Assembly (NCBI GenBank): GCA_037957365.1
Contig: JARHVA010002127.1
Location: 1,046,001-1,110,000, forward strand
DNA: 64,000 nt
From: Torreya grandis
Taxonomy: Eukaryota; Streptophyta; Pinopsida; Cupressales; Taxaceae
Reading direction: 5' to 3'
Shown in pieces: positions 13,001 through 25,419 of the stretch (its first letter is position 1; each line of letters begins with the position of its first letter). Below the pieces are notes generated by a model. The model was not told where the DNA came from and did not search any database. It saw nothing but the letters and a program-made list of their open reading frames with translations. Made by a program: the position numbers and the translations under genes.

Positions 13001-14342
13001 CAATCGGCTTCAAGAGTGCTTCATTCATTTCTGGCATGATGACAGGAGGTATGCAAGACAAGACCATATTTTCCTCTAGTTTAGTAATAGGTGGTATGCT
13101 AAATAGGAGCTCAAAATAAAATCAAATAGATTCCTCAAATATGGCAGGAGAGGATGTTACACAGGTTCCATCTGAGATAACAAGAGAAGATATATAGTTC
13201 CTATTGCACCGCGCCTGAACTGACTTGTGAAAGAATGTTGTGTTCCTATCACCTTCCTAGAGCTAATCAATTTGGGCCTTCTGTTTCCAGTAGATTTCTT
13301 CTCAAATTTCCCACTCAATAAGATCATTCAAGGCCATAAATTTTGCCTTGCCAAGATCATCTGACAAGCCAAAGTCAAGAATCTGTTTGGTAATAATGTC
13401 CAACCTCTCTTGCACTCTTTTCTTCATTGCATGGAGATTGCTAAAATTATTTTTGTTCCAGTCCTGCATAGCTTTATTTTCACATACTAAAGCTTCTTGG
13501 CAAAAGAGAACATAGCCGTACCATATTTAGGCCCTCCCTACCTCCACCAGTGGGTCATCAGGCTATGGAGAGATGAATCTCGAAGCCACATTAGCTTAAA
13601 CTTAAAGGGAGGTTTCTTGGGCCTAGTAATATGACTGGTTGTGAGCTTAATGGGCCAATGATCAGACCCTTTCCAATCCAAAATTTTAGAGGCTAGAGAG
13701 AAAGCACTAGATAGCCAAAAACAAGAAACTAAGAATCTATTTAAGTGCTCAGAGATAACATCCTTACCTGATCTTCTGTTGTTCCAGGTGAAGAGCCCAT
13801 TAATGGGTTTAACATCTGATAGGTGCAACCGATCAATATTATGTCTAAGAAGCTCAGATGAGGGGTCTAAATGTGCTAGCCTACCCCTCTTCTCCTCCAG
13901 GCTAAGAACAGCATTAAAATATCCATCCATGATCCAAGGCAGGTAAGAAAAATAGCTCCACACATGACGTAAATGTTCCCATAGCTTGAGCTGCCCAGAG
14001 ATATCACCAGGTGCATAAACATTAGTGACCAAAATCAGCTCCCTAGTTTTAGGAGAGGGTGCAATCATGGAGAGCACCGAGAGACTAGCCACCCACTGGA
14101 GTGGTGTGACCTTCCCTGAATCCTAATAGATTGCCAAACCCCCAGCGCTACCTAAAGCACCCACACACTATCATTGCCCAAAGGCCCAAAATTTTGGCAT
14201 ACAGCTAAACATAGCATTAACAAAAAGCTTGGTCTCCTGAATACAAAGGATATCTTGTAGAGTGCTCAACAACCAACTTCTACATAGCTCTTTGTCTGGG
14301 GGTACTATGTAGTCCCCTTACATTCCATGACAGCACTATCAT
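10034..14342 (-). pseudogene. LINE ORF2 (endonuclease, RT, zf-RVT, RNase H), broken
   Basis: About 1,436 codons from the ATG at 14342 (MIVLSWNVRGLHSTPRQRAM, the canonical start of the APE-type endonuclease) to the stop at 10034. Endonuclease: LQDILCIQETK is visible and the SDHWPI motif is intact, but the GDFN catalytic motif reads GYFN (Asp to Tyr). RT: LVPILKKEQANQMDHFRPIAL, then FIKLDLAKAYDRADW with catalytic Asp, and the FVDD box at 12241-12255. A zf-RVT domain lies at about 10874-11251 (FLWALTYNHYLTWDNLCRRG, CMLCCGSEENGVHLFFQC). RNase H (10530-10036) has NIDGSSKGNPGDAGIGGI, MEAMAIL and NGVADCLAKWA, but the third acidic position is Lys (CESKSQVVV where CESDSQ is usual). An archaeal-like RNase H at this place is known in one group of plant L1 elements. 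Multiple stops and frameshifts inactivate it. Confidence 0.93.
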
Positions 14343-14399
14343 TGGGTGGAGTGGGTGAAGTGTTCATCCAGGGTCTTAACCACCCCTGACTCTACCAAT

Positions 14400-15782
14400 A
14401 AATCCCTTGTGAGTTTGATTTTCTCATGGTCCTTCTTGTATCCCACTCTAGATGGTGTGGTGAAGGAAACTTTCGTGAATGGTCTCTACATTAAGCCTAG
14501 CACTGATGATGATCCCTTATCTTTCTTGGAGACATCTATGTCTTTAACCAAGTCTGCCCAGCTGATATCCTTATCCTATTGTGCTGGAAGTACTACTAGT
14601 GTCCCCTCTTCTAGGGTAGTCATAGTCTCCTAAATTAGTTGGATCACCATGTCTTGGGACTCATCAAGGAAAGAGCACTACTCTTCACCCTCTGAGGGTC
14701 CTCCCAACTCATTAGGTGGAATGCCATCTTCAATGGCCATGCTGTCCAAAGTTTCAAAATGGTTAAAACTCATCTCTAGAGGTTGGTCCTGATTCTTGCA
14801 CTTCTGCCCACATCCCTTCACACAACGTTAGACTTGGGTGAAGCCTTCCTTATTAGGACCATTAAATTTAGGTGGGCCATGAGTTACATTAACCATATTT
14901 GATTGGCTTTTCCTTTTGATGCACTGTCAGGCAAGCAATTTTAAGTTTCCATTTGGGTCAATTGACCTATATCTTTGCCTCCATTAGGATCCATCCCATT
15001 AAATCTCACAGCTTGAGGGCATTGATAATGCAAATGGCCATATACATGATAGATTCTATAGTGAAAAGGGATGGATCATAATCAATTTGTTGGACCCAGG
15101 ATGAATCCCCTAGGCAAATTTCCATAGAGTCAGGTAAGGGGTTATTTAAATCCATTTCAACACATATTCAGGCATAAGAGATAAGCTTTTTGTTTAACAA
15201 TTGATGCGCTATAGAAATTGGTGTTTCCAATAATGTAACTATTTGACATAGGATATCTTCTCTCAAAAATTCTAGAGGGAGTCTTGGGAGACAGACCCAT
15301 ACAGGCACGTGGGTTGGCAGATCCTTCGTAGAATTGAAACTTGCATGCCAGGGTTTGATAAATAGACCAATACAGTCATAAAAGTAGGGTCCTCCCTCAA
15401 AAATTTGATTCTTGTCAGATACAAAGGAGAAATTTACCATAAAATAACTATTTCTAGCCAACATAATATCTAGATCCCCTTCTACCTGCCAAGTGCAATG
15501 CATCCAGGCTTCTAAGGCTGACTGGGATATTCAAATGCCCATAAACATGCAAATCAAATCATGCACTAATAAATACTCTACATCCTCCTTAACATCCTCT
15601 AGAGAAATTACCAGCATAGGCCTATCTTGGCTCCATGGGAAGCAGCTGTTCACTTTAGTAACCCTGGATCGCTCACTGAAATAATAAGACTCCTTCCCCT
15701 GGGGAGACTCCTCCTGCAATGAACGTACTTCACCAGAGCCCTCACCAGGGCCATCCTTCTTCATTCCACCACTCGCAGCCAT
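14400..15782 (-). pseudogene. LINE ORF1 (DUF4283-like RNA-binding protein), broken
   Basis: The start is the ATG at 15782, read as MAASGGMKKDGPGEG; the longer frame opening at 15788 begins with GTG and adds only two residues. The Gly/Glu-rich N-terminus leads into RPMLVISLEDVKEDVEYLL, then a stop at 15531. The next open segment (15503-15168) carries the DUF4283 signature: HCTWQVEGDLDIMLARNSYF, GPYFYDCIGLFIKPW, and VPVWVCLPRLPLEFLREDIL. Around 15010-15060 a zinc-knuckle-like region reads YHVYGHLHYQCPQA, where Cys to Tyr changes have destroyed the expected CCHC pattern. DUF4283 proteins of plant LINEs are thought to bind element RNA. The C-terminal end is approximate because several stops and probable frameshifts follow. 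Confidence 0.82.
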
Positions 15783-18700
15783 TTTCACCCTCTTACATAT
15801 GTCACAATTTATTTTCTTAGAATGATATTGTTATCACCTTTTTATTTGGCCATGGTTTCCCTTATGATGTTTTGATATCTTTTTATAATCTTCCCCTTTT
15901 AGGTCTTTATTCAATCATTGCTTCCCTTGTGGTTCTTTTGTAACATTTTACAATCCCTTCTATTGAGTGATTTTTCTTATCAATGCTTGTTCTAGACCCC
16001 ATGCAGGTTTGTATGGATTCCTTAGTGATATTACTACTATTTACATAACACTTACATTTTAGGTTTTTATTGCATCATGCCCATTTTATGATTTGACTTA
16101 CATTATCATGTATTTTCACATCCATTTTATGCTTAGTCACTTGTGAATAAAAAATATCCCTGCTTGTGATCTGTTACTGGCATATCTTCATTGTATAATC
16201 TTTTGTAAATGAAAAAATCTTACATGATCCCCATTTATGCCTTTTGTTTCACTAGAGGTACATTTTTTTCATTTTTAACATTACACTTTTTTCTAAAGTT
16301 TAGGTCTAGGAGTATCTAAGTATATTCATCTTTAGCTTCTCATTTTAGTGGCTAGGTATAAGATTTCTTATGTTAGTCACCTCTAAAACCCATTATTGGT
16401 ATTAAAAATCTATATGGAGGAGGAAAATATAAAAAAACAAAAGATTCAAAATCTTTCATATAATTAGAAAAAAATAATAAGGCAATAATAAAAATCCATG
16501 GAAATAAAATATCTATTAAGATTAAAATCATACAAAATACATGATAATATATTGGCACAACCCTATCTTAATCTAAGTTCAAACTCCATCATTGACCTCA
16601 TAATGTATTGAAGGTTTGTTAGGGTATAATATGATATGACTATAGTAGGAGGTCTCATATATGTCATTTTTACAACATAATTTCTCATGCAATTACCCAA
16701 TCCTCATAGTGGAGTGATTACTCTATAATGGGTCCTAAGGAATGGTGAACATGTTATGTAAAGGTTGGATCCTTTTATTTTCCATGAATTTTATCCTTCA
16801 CAGAATTGATATTTATACTTCACTTGTTATCCCAAGATTATTATTTCTAAGTTGGGTTTTCGATATCCTTGATGTCAAAATATCTTGGCCTTGACCATTT
16901 GATTAGACTATCTTGTTATTTCCAAAGATTTATAGATTAACCTTGTATGGAATTTATTCATTATATCACCATATTATCATTATTAATATCTCATTTATAG
17001 ATATTTCTACTATTCAATCATGCCCTCTTCTTTACATTTCATTTTCTTTCTCTTTACTTTAAATTTGACTCTTAGATTTCATTAATATTCCACTTTGATT
17101 TTCAATTTTTGAGTTGCAATGTAAGACATTGGAATACAATCAAGTATTACTCGTAAATTCCTATCACTTTTCTCATTTGAACCATATCTTTCATTATGGT
17201 TATGAATCTACGTGGCAATGCCTTCCTAGATTACACTCTAGCTCAAGCATTGATCTCAAGTTTTCACTTATTTGAGTCTTTAATTCTATGTATCACACAT
17301 CATTATTTGAGTTAAGTTTATATATTTTCTACATTTTATGTTTTTACAATCATTTTTAAATCTATCACAATCATTTATTTCAAGTTTTCACTTATTTGAG
17401 TCTCTATTTCAATGATTCATATGCCCTTTTTTATTTAAGTTTTCATTTATCTTGCATTGGATGCTTTTATGGTAATTTTACAATATTTTGATCCCCTTTT
17501 TTATTTTGTTTTCACTTTTCTCTCTTAGAGGTTATAATAGTCATTTTAATATAATTTTTATTAGATTTTTATTTTCTTATATTGGATATTTATTTCACAG
17601 TTATTCTTCAAAATTTATATTTTATTTTATCATACATTTTAATTTCTCATGAATTTTATTAAAAATATCACACATATATTATGTTTTGATTTAGATGTTT
17701 TTTCTTGTTAATCTTGCCTACATTTGGCATGTTCAACATTCATTTATTAAACATATTTTGTTTATTATTTTTCTATCTACTCACCTAAGATGTCATTTTC
17801 ATACTTGGTTGTTGTTAATTTTTACCATGCATATGCTCTCATTTTCTAGAAAAGAATGAAACATAAACATCATAACATCACATAACCATAACATGATATT
17901 AGAACCATAACAAGTGTTAATGTCCATATCAAAAATTAAAATCCCATGTATAAAACCAAAAGTAAAACCTAATGATAGATATACATGTGTCAAAAAATTT
18001 ATACATCAAAAATGCAACATAAACATCTATATATTTTAGTCACATTTATCCCTATGTGGGAGAAGTACCATGACATAAAAATAATTTTAAAAACTAGAAT
18101 CTCTAAGACACCTCTTTAAATTACAATATTAAGATTATAATCATGCGACCTCTCCCTCTACACTAGTCATTTGTGTCTCTAGCGTTTTCACCAAGATTAC
18201 TAGTGATCTCTTCTACTATATGCATACTAATTTGATATCCATGTGTGAATATAACTCTATGTCCAATTTTTTCCTATGATATCACCAACTACTACCATGT
18301 TACACCATCTCCAATAGTCATAGCTATAATAATATCCTTCTCTCTCCATTATATCTCTTATATAATAACTCCAACCAACCTAAACCATCCAATGTGCTCT
18401 CCTATAGATAGTAAAACTTAATGCATACTTTTACTTGTCGATGGGTGTCTCTCAATGAAAATTTTCTCATCTTACATTCCACCAAGGAAAATCTTGTCTA
18501 CTTAACTTTATTTTTACCACCAAGACCCATCACCTAGATGGCCTCTTTTATCATCAAGTGACCCATATTTTAGATTCCATTTGGGTATCCTCTATCATGG
18601 GAATATTAAGATCAACCCTAGGCTCCTCCTCTACCCACTCTACTAACTATTTCCATTATCATCTCCTCTAGCCTTGAGGATCAAGACAAGGTCTCACAAC

Positions 18701-19641
18701 TAGTATGTGTGTTGGTGGCCCATATCCCCTACTCTTATTGAATCCTTATAGTGTCTCACCAAATTCAATAGGATAGTTATTGGTGTCATTGGGTGTGAAT
18801 GAATAAAATTATCTAGAATTCAAGCACACAAATGAAGCTCTGACCACCATGTATAGTGACTCATGACCACTACTCATCCATGCATCCAAACTATGGATGG
18901 ACATGTATCCCATGAATCCATATTACCTAAATAAGGTGTATGTTCTTCACCTTATCATTTTTTTACCATATTATTACTCAAAGTCTTTGGTCCTTGATCT
19001 AATGTGATATTCCTACTAGCCATTACATGGGGAAACTCTCATATATTTAGCATGCAAAGAGAGTAATTAGACCTATAACCTTTCATCCCTTGTTCACCAT
19101 GCCATAAAATTCATGAAATATATGCACATTCACATATCATACATAGTTCCCTACTATAACATATATTGACATAGAGCTATAATGTGTAAATACACTATAT
19201 TATCCAGCTTGTGATAGAAAAATCATAGTCATCAAGCCACTATTGGCATTCTAGATATCTAGAATGCATGATACATATAAAAATAGTATTATAATTATTA
19301 CCTTATATTAACCATATAAATTAGACTCTATCATACATTATGCTCACTCTTGATGCTCTACAATGGGATCAGTTGTATCATAGATCATGGTTGTGCTTAT
19401 ATGCACCCAAAAATTGACATGGTGTTGTATTTTTGGTAAATTTATAATGATTATTTGGTGATTTCCTAATTTCTCTCAATGCAATTTATCTCTAACATTA
19501 TATTCCTTATCTCTCCCTATCTCTTTATTGAACCCCTTAGAATCTATTTTTTTAACTTTGCAACCTCTTTTATCCTATTTTTAAATCCCTCCATATAGGA
19601 TGGAACTACCACAATCAATTATGTAATTGTTCCTAAGGTGA

Positions 19642-19663
19642 TGAAACCACCATAGTGGTTTCA
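19642..19663. repeat. short perfect palindrome
   Basis: TGAAACCAC and GTGGTTTCA form 9-bp arms around a 4-base loop (CATA). Variants of the same GTGGTT phrase recur within the next 100 bases. No function can be assigned. Confidence 0.5.
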
Positions 19664-20541
19664 AAAACTATCATGAAAGAACCATCACTAATAGGGTGGT
19701 TCCATATTACTACAAGGCAATTCCATCACCTTTGGTCCATTTCCCAAATTTAGCTTCTAAAAATCAAACATTCATGTGTTTTTCATGCTTATTTTCACAT
19801 TTCTTATTTTTTCCACCTTGAATCCACCTCATGAATACCCAATTCACTCTCGCTCATGTTTTTATCACTCCCTATTCTTTCTAAGTTTATCTTTCAATTA
19901 ATGAATAATTAAACTCACCATTTGTAAGATCTATGCTTCTCCTAAAATTATCTCAGTTTTAGATGAATTTTAGATGGTAAAATTATCATTAAATATTAAA
20001 TTTATACATCCACATCATACTTACCATTTATTTTGAGCTTTACCTTGGATCATTTTTAAGTTAGACTACACAACTTCAAGCAAAGAAAGTCATTGAATTC
20101 ATAACCAAATCTTTGCAGCAATAGCCAACCATAATCATCTATTATTTTGTATGGATTTATTTTCATATCATCATATTCCTTTGATACTATTATTTTATCA
20201 TTCTCATTGGTCATATAGATCCTATAATCATTGTTTTGAGTAGAGAAGTTAGCATGTTGAGGACCTTATCACAAATACATCTCTTACTTCTAGCTAGTCT
20301 ACATCTTGATTAAGTTGGGGATTTGTAGTTTAAATTTTATTTATTTTTTGGTATTACATTCCTTTTTTATATTATATTATATCTCAATTTTAAAATTAAA
20401 ATATGTAGGAAAACTATTTCTCTTTTCCCGTCTTTACACCAAAAAAAGTTAGTTTCCTTATTGTTTATAGTCATACAATAAATTATTTAAAATAATGTAT
20501 ATTTGAATTAAAAACCTAAGTATATATTATTAAAAAAAAAA

Positions 20542-20559
20542 ACACACACACACACACAC
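20542..20559. repeat. (AC)9 microsatellite
   Basis: Nine AC dinucleotides follow a run of A. Confidence 0.9.
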
Positions 20560-21800
20560 TTTAAAATTCAATAACAATGAATTTTTAATTCAAAACAAGC
20601 TCTTGTTCATACATAAACAAGCACACTAGCAATTAGGAAACTCTAGCCAAACCTAAGAGAGCAAAAGGTATTATCTTGATATTGATTTTCCTTTTTTGAA
20701 TAAATAAAAAAAACTTTTTTTTATTTAATTAAATCATAAAATAATAACTTATATATTCAATCTAATTTTATAAAGTTCATTCAAACTTAGTGTGCATTCA
20801 TCTAGAATCACCAAAACCAGTTCTAGCTTGCATATGTAGAAGAATATTTAGATACTTAGTAGTGTTTATTCTTAAGATATAGATATAATTTTTTATTTAA
20901 TTTCATATTATAAAATCTTATTTTTAATAATATATTAATTCATCTATAATTTAAAAATACCAAAATTATTTCATTTACTTTGCACCTAGGAAAACTAGAA
21001 ATCAGCACTTGCATTGTTAGCCTAGATTTTGCTTTCTAGTATTGCATGTATTGAAAAGTAAATTGGAAAAATATAAAAAAATTATTTATTTTATTTATTT
21101 TCATATATTTACTTTTATTATTTAATTTTACTAACTAGTTATCTTTCTTTTTAGTTAAAACATTTCAAAAATTAAAAATAAATCAACAATCAAAGTCTTA
21201 TTCAAAATGAACACAAACATTTCAAAACCTTAATTCTCTTATAAAATAGAGTCCTACCACATAATACCTTAAGAAAATCTCTTACTATTATACATTTCAT
21301 CACCTTTCCTCTTGGATGACTCTCCTAGAGCATCCCTAATTTTATAGAGCATGACTTTTACCCAAAGTTTGAGCCCTAGGTCCTAACACCAATATCTAGT
21401 CTAACATTAACATTGAGATCAAGAGAGAGGTTTTCCAGTCCACACTTAATTTTAGACTATATTAACACTCTATAAGATTATAATTATATCCTAGATCCAC
21501 CCATTAACATCCTCCCCCAAAACCTAGGCTATCAATACAATGTCATTCTCATCTAATCACATGCATCCCCTTTTTATTTTCTCCTTAGGGATATATTCAT
21601 CATATAACATTTGAATTTGTGTATGAAATTGATAGGTCACATTCAAACTAATATATTTGACCACATTCCCCAAGTAAGTCAACCAAACCATTCCCACTTT
21701 GACATTCCTATCATTGATCAAGAGCTTCACCTCCTTGTCATCACCAATATCAAAGGACCTTGGAGTTCTATTTTTGTTTAGTTGGATGCCCTTAAAAAGA

Positions 21801-22186
21801 TAATGGGATTAATCAGAGTCTACACATAATTAACCCAATAAAATACTAAAAATAATGGATCTAAATACATAGACAATAGAGAAATAATTTAGCACATAAT
21901 ATATTATATTATTCCACGTATCAACATATAGGACATTACAAAGATATATAAGAAAAGTTTTTCCTATAAACAAGGTGACCCATATCACCGTAAATCTCTC
22001 CCATAATATCTCCTCACACCCTATGTATATGTAATAAAACAAATATTATATATTCATAATATCATTTTAATAACATTATGACTATCAAATATATTCTACC
22101 TAGATATAACTAACTCACACAATATTATATTTACCTCTCGATAAATATCTAAATGTAATTACTAATGTAAAAACTAATTCATAACA
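21801..22186 (-). repeat. N2 3' LTR
   Basis: Matches 24246-24632 over its length, including the shared blocks AATAATGGATCTAAATAC and TATTCTACCTAGATATAACT. Confidence 0.85.
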
Positions 22187-22196
22187 TTCCCCCCTT
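22187..22196 (-). promoter_or_regulatory. N2 polypurine tract
   Basis: Minus strand AAGGGGGGAA directly upstream of the LTR start (TGTTAT). Confidence 0.78.
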
Positions 22197-24232
22197 AGTT
22201 TTTACATGGTGAAAAAACATTCACACTCTCACCTATAGTATGCTCACCCCTATGGCATGCCCAACTATTTGTCTCATGACCTTGATCCAAAGAAAGGCTC
22301 ACTCCTTACATGGTTTTAAATAGGTTTACCATAAACCTTGATATGAACAGGAACCTCATCAACTGTCCACCTCCAATGGTTTTCTAGATCTACCACAAAC
22401 CTTTTTAAGATCCATGAACTATCTTACATTGGTTTGTTTGTCCTTTCACTATGTTTTCACATCAAGGAATTGTGTTTAGAATTGCTCAATAATTAGAATA
22501 CTTGAATGGGAATGTACTTATGTTCTTATTTCAAACCACACCATGCTAAAAAAAGAAATAACACATTACACAAAAATGTCACCAAATCATCTGGGGCTCA
22601 TTGCTAGTGACTAACAAGAGGATCTATAACTTTTAGCCTCTATTTTCTTTGTCCTCCAATAGGTTCGCTAATTACTCAACAAAAGTGTCGATGAATCTCA
22701 TTCTTTTGTATTTGATAATACAACCTCCCATAAGACTGGCACTTTTGGCATTTGAATTAGGACACTGAGGTTTCCAAAAAATGCATCCTTGTACAAACAA
22801 TTGATTTTGAATTTTATAATATTGTGGCATACAATTAATCAACTCACTGAAAATACTTTGACACTTATAGGGATTATTTAGACTATGACATGATAGAAGA
22901 TAAAAATAATTATTAACCTACTTAATTTGACCAAAATAAGACTAATCTTAAAAATAAATGATAAATCATTATATTTGAGTTTTATTTGACCCTTAAGGGA
23001 TATAAACAATATACATATGACTTTGTAATCAAATAAAATATTACTATTAGACATGGATAAAAAGTTTTTAATGTTGAACTCTAAAGACATAAAAAATAAC
23101 ATAGAGATTTTAACTGACACAAAGTTTAAAATGACTTATCAAATAAAACCTAAAGAATGGTATTCAGTGTAATTACTTCCACATAAATAGATGGGGATAA
23201 AAGAAAACAAGCTTGAAACCATGTATTTTTTGAGGATTGCCAAGGTGGAGATGAATCAAACTAAATTTACATAAAACTATGCATATACAATCATGAAACA
23301 ATAATTGATAGGCAAATGTACCAACTATTATGCCTTTTTTCTAAAAATTTCTAATCACCAATGATTTTATCATGTATTTTTACACCTCAAAGTACCACAA
23401 ATGGAATAATTCAAGAATGCAGATCTTGCCAAGTGAGATCATCATTGCTAAAATGATAGAATTTTCTTAGCTTTGGAATATAAATGCATATCCACAAGCT
23501 TGATTCTTGGATATTGAAACCATTAATTTATTTTTTGATTTAAATACTTATAATTATTAATACAACCTCAAAGAGACAAGTTCATAACTATATGCATGTA
23601 TGACTAGCATGACATCTTTAAGATCATTATGTGTTGACAAGTCTAGAAATGGGCATAATGGACCAGTTGTAAGAGAAGCACAAATTACAAGTGGCCATTA
23701 AAATGGACTGATTTATATATTTACATTTGATAAATAGATGCTCGAATAGTCACAACATGTGTGGGTGTGCATGCAAATCTCTACACAAGTCCATCAGAAC
23801 AATCGTTAGTGGATGCAAAGAGAATTCAAATTATGTATGAGGTGTAGAACCAAATAATATTCTCAAACTCTTCCTTTTAATTGGTATAAATTTGTGCACA
23901 CAACACTTAGATCACATCCTCTTTTACTATATTACACTAAAATATTTAGACATATACACCAACCACTTCACTTATGCTACATCCTTATCCTTTTGATCTC
24001 TTTTCTATTTTAAAAACAATAATATAATGTGAACAACACTCTTTCTATTCCAACACCTCTAGTGAAGATTAAGTCTCCTCTCAAACACCTATATTATTTA
24101 TATAAAACAAAACCCAAACTACTCAAAACTTAAAGTAGAGGAATTTGTATGAGATGGGGCAATATAGAAGAGCCAAGGTTGCCCCTTTCTTACATCAAAA
24201 AATAATTTTTGCATAGTCCTCTCACTATCTCA

Positions 24233-24243
24233 CTCTAATACCA
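24233..24243 (-). promoter_or_regulatory. N2 primer-binding site
   Basis: Minus strand TGGTATTAGAG, two bases after the 5' LTR; one base differs from TGGTATCAGAG. Confidence 0.78.
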
Positions 24244-24245
24244 AA

Positions 24246-24632
24246 TAATGGGATTAATCATAGTTTACACACAATTAATCCAATAACATACTGAAAATAA
24301 TGGATCTAAATACGCAGACAATAGATAAATAATTTAACACATAACATATTATATTATTTTATATATCAATATATGGGACATTACAAATATATATAGGAAA
24401 AGTATTTCCTATAAATATAGTGACTCGTATCACCATAAATCTCTCCAAAAATATCTCCTCACACCCTATGTATATGCAAAATAACAAATATTCTATATTC
24501 ATAATATTATTGTAAAAATATTATGACTATCAAATATATTCTACCTAGATATAACTAACTCACACAATATTATATTTACCTCTCGATAAATATCCAAATA
24601 TAATTACTAATATTTCCAAGAATTCATTTCCA
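24246..24632 (-). repeat. N2 5' LTR
   Basis: Direct copy of 21801-22186. The right end is taken at the CA (24631-24632); the last ~20 bp are diverged from the other copy. Confidence 0.8.
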
Positions 24633-24769
24633 CTCATCATTCCAAATCCCATTCCACCAAATAATCAACCCAATCCCTAGTTCTACCCATCATCCATCCA
24701 TTACGTCAGTTGTCTCAGCCAGACCTTGAGAAGTCAAGTGTATAGTTTAGTGTGTGTTATTTGTGTGCA
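24633..24769 (+). repeat. 3' end of an H1 (gypsy) LTR
   Basis: Short segment between the N2 insertion and a gypsy-type primer site. Its function is inferred from position: it ends in CA at 24768-24769, is followed within a few bases by TTGGTGAACCCAATC, and then by a gag start. The rest of this LTR was displaced or lost by N2. Confidence 0.5.
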
Positions 24770-24775
24770 TAAAAA

Positions 24776-24790
24776 TTGGTGAACCCAATC
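24776..24790 (+). promoter_or_regulatory. H1 putative primer-binding site
   Basis: TTGGTGAACCCAATC sits between the LTR remnant and gag. The same core (TTGGTGAAC) lies at the inner edge of the 5' LTR of M1 and, with one change, of M2. That recurrence is the reason for calling it a primer site; I do not name the tRNA. Confidence 0.5.
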
Positions 24791-24899
24791 TAAAATACTT
24801 TCATATTTTACATTTCCCTTAATTATCATTCTTATTTCTCCCTTATCCATTTTCCTCCTCCTTTCATTTATTCTATAGGTATCCATGTACCCCTAGAGT

Positions 24900-25413
24900 A
24901 TGTCTAGACATGACATAGGTAGATTGCTTGGCCTATACGGTTATATAATAATACAACCTAACCCTGGTGAGGCTTCATTGGTGAGTTGGAATAACCATAC
25001 TTTTAATGAAAATGTAGATTATTAATTCTATAATTATGCTCGCCCTAATACTCAAACCAAGAGTGGAGTCTTTTATCATGAGGTGTGGGATATATATGAA
25101 ACTGTTAGCAATCATCTCGACTTTAATACTATAACTCTCAGAAGAGGAAGTGTAGCCACTCATCTCATAGATACTTTACCATTTATTGGCCTATATAACC
25201 TAAATGCAAAAATCTATGCTATATATGACGAATATTTAGGTGGGATCCATTATTTTGAGTATGACATTAATTTCTTATAAGTGGATAAACATCCATCTAG
25301 CATGAATCAAAATACCTATAAACCACCAGTGCAAACCATAATCACTACCCTTGAGGATCCCACTCCAAATAAATCTATTCACACTAACCAATCTCCCATC
25401 TCTACCCTCATGT
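24900..25413 (+). pseudogene. H1 gypsy gag, N-terminal part
   Basis: The ATG at 24900 opens MSRHDIGRLLGLYGYII followed by QPNPGEASLVSW. The frame is open to 25278 except for one stop near 25023, then resumes with THLIDTLPFIGLYNLNAKI and a Pro-rich linker ending TNQSPIS. This looks like the N-terminus of a plant gypsy gag polyprotein. The frame is cut at 25413/25419 by a solo LTR and continues at 26563. The homologous N-terminus of the second copy (H2, 54.3 kb) is missing. Confidence 0.6.
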
Positions 25414-25419
25414 GTAGGA

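Larger units (their letters stand above)
9979..15803 (-). mobile_element. full-length L1-type LINE
   Basis: A 5.8-kb antisense element bounded by a perfect 15-bp target duplication, ACAATTTATTTTCTT, at 9964-9978 and 15804-15818. The poly(A) tail appears as a T-run directly after the left duplication. On the minus strand the order is a very short 5' leader (about 20 nt), ORF1 (DUF4283-like plus zinc-knuckle region), then ORF2 (APE endonuclease, RT, zf-RVT, RNase H). Base composition is clearly more GC-rich than the flanks, which argues for a later arrival. In-frame stops and active-site changes show it is dead. Confidence 0.95.
15819..21800. other. 6-kb gene-free, AT-rich region
   Basis: No gene, LTR pair or motif that I can support. 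It contains a short (CA)9 tract, a 9-bp-arm palindrome at 19642-19663, and a 24-base phrase beginning TCAAGTTTTCACTTATTTGA that occurs twice about 122 bp apart (near 17260 and 17382). The last part (about 21.3-21.8 kb) may be LTR or leader of the H1 gypsy host into which N2 inserted. Confidence 0.5.
21801..24632 (-). mobile_element. N2: non-coding copia-type LTR element (2.8 kb)
   Basis: A direct repeat of about 386 bp (21801-22186 and 24246-24632) encloses 2.06 kb. On the minus strand the right copy is the 5' LTR. Beside it lies TGGTATTAGAG (complement of 24233-24243), an initiator-Met primer site with one change. Next to the left copy is a polypurine tract (AAGGGGGGAA, complement of 22187-22196), directly before the LTR start TGTTAT. 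I see no gag, protease, RT or integrase in the interior. I could not find a convincing target duplication; the LTR start in the right copy is diverged, so the right boundary is uncertain by a few bases. It lies inside, or next to, the H1 gypsy LTR. Confidence 0.82.

Noticed and set aside
10427..13119. Several plus-strand frames across the LINE (for example 10427-10639, 11875-12177, 12925-13119)
   Set aside because: Antisense shadows of ORF2, whose domains are unambiguous on the minus strand.
16620..16680. A third M-LTR/H-gag junction (GACTATAGTAGGAGGTCTCA)
   Set aside because: Only about 25 bases resemble the junctions at 26562 and 54283; sequence on both sides soon diverges, so it is not listed as a feature.
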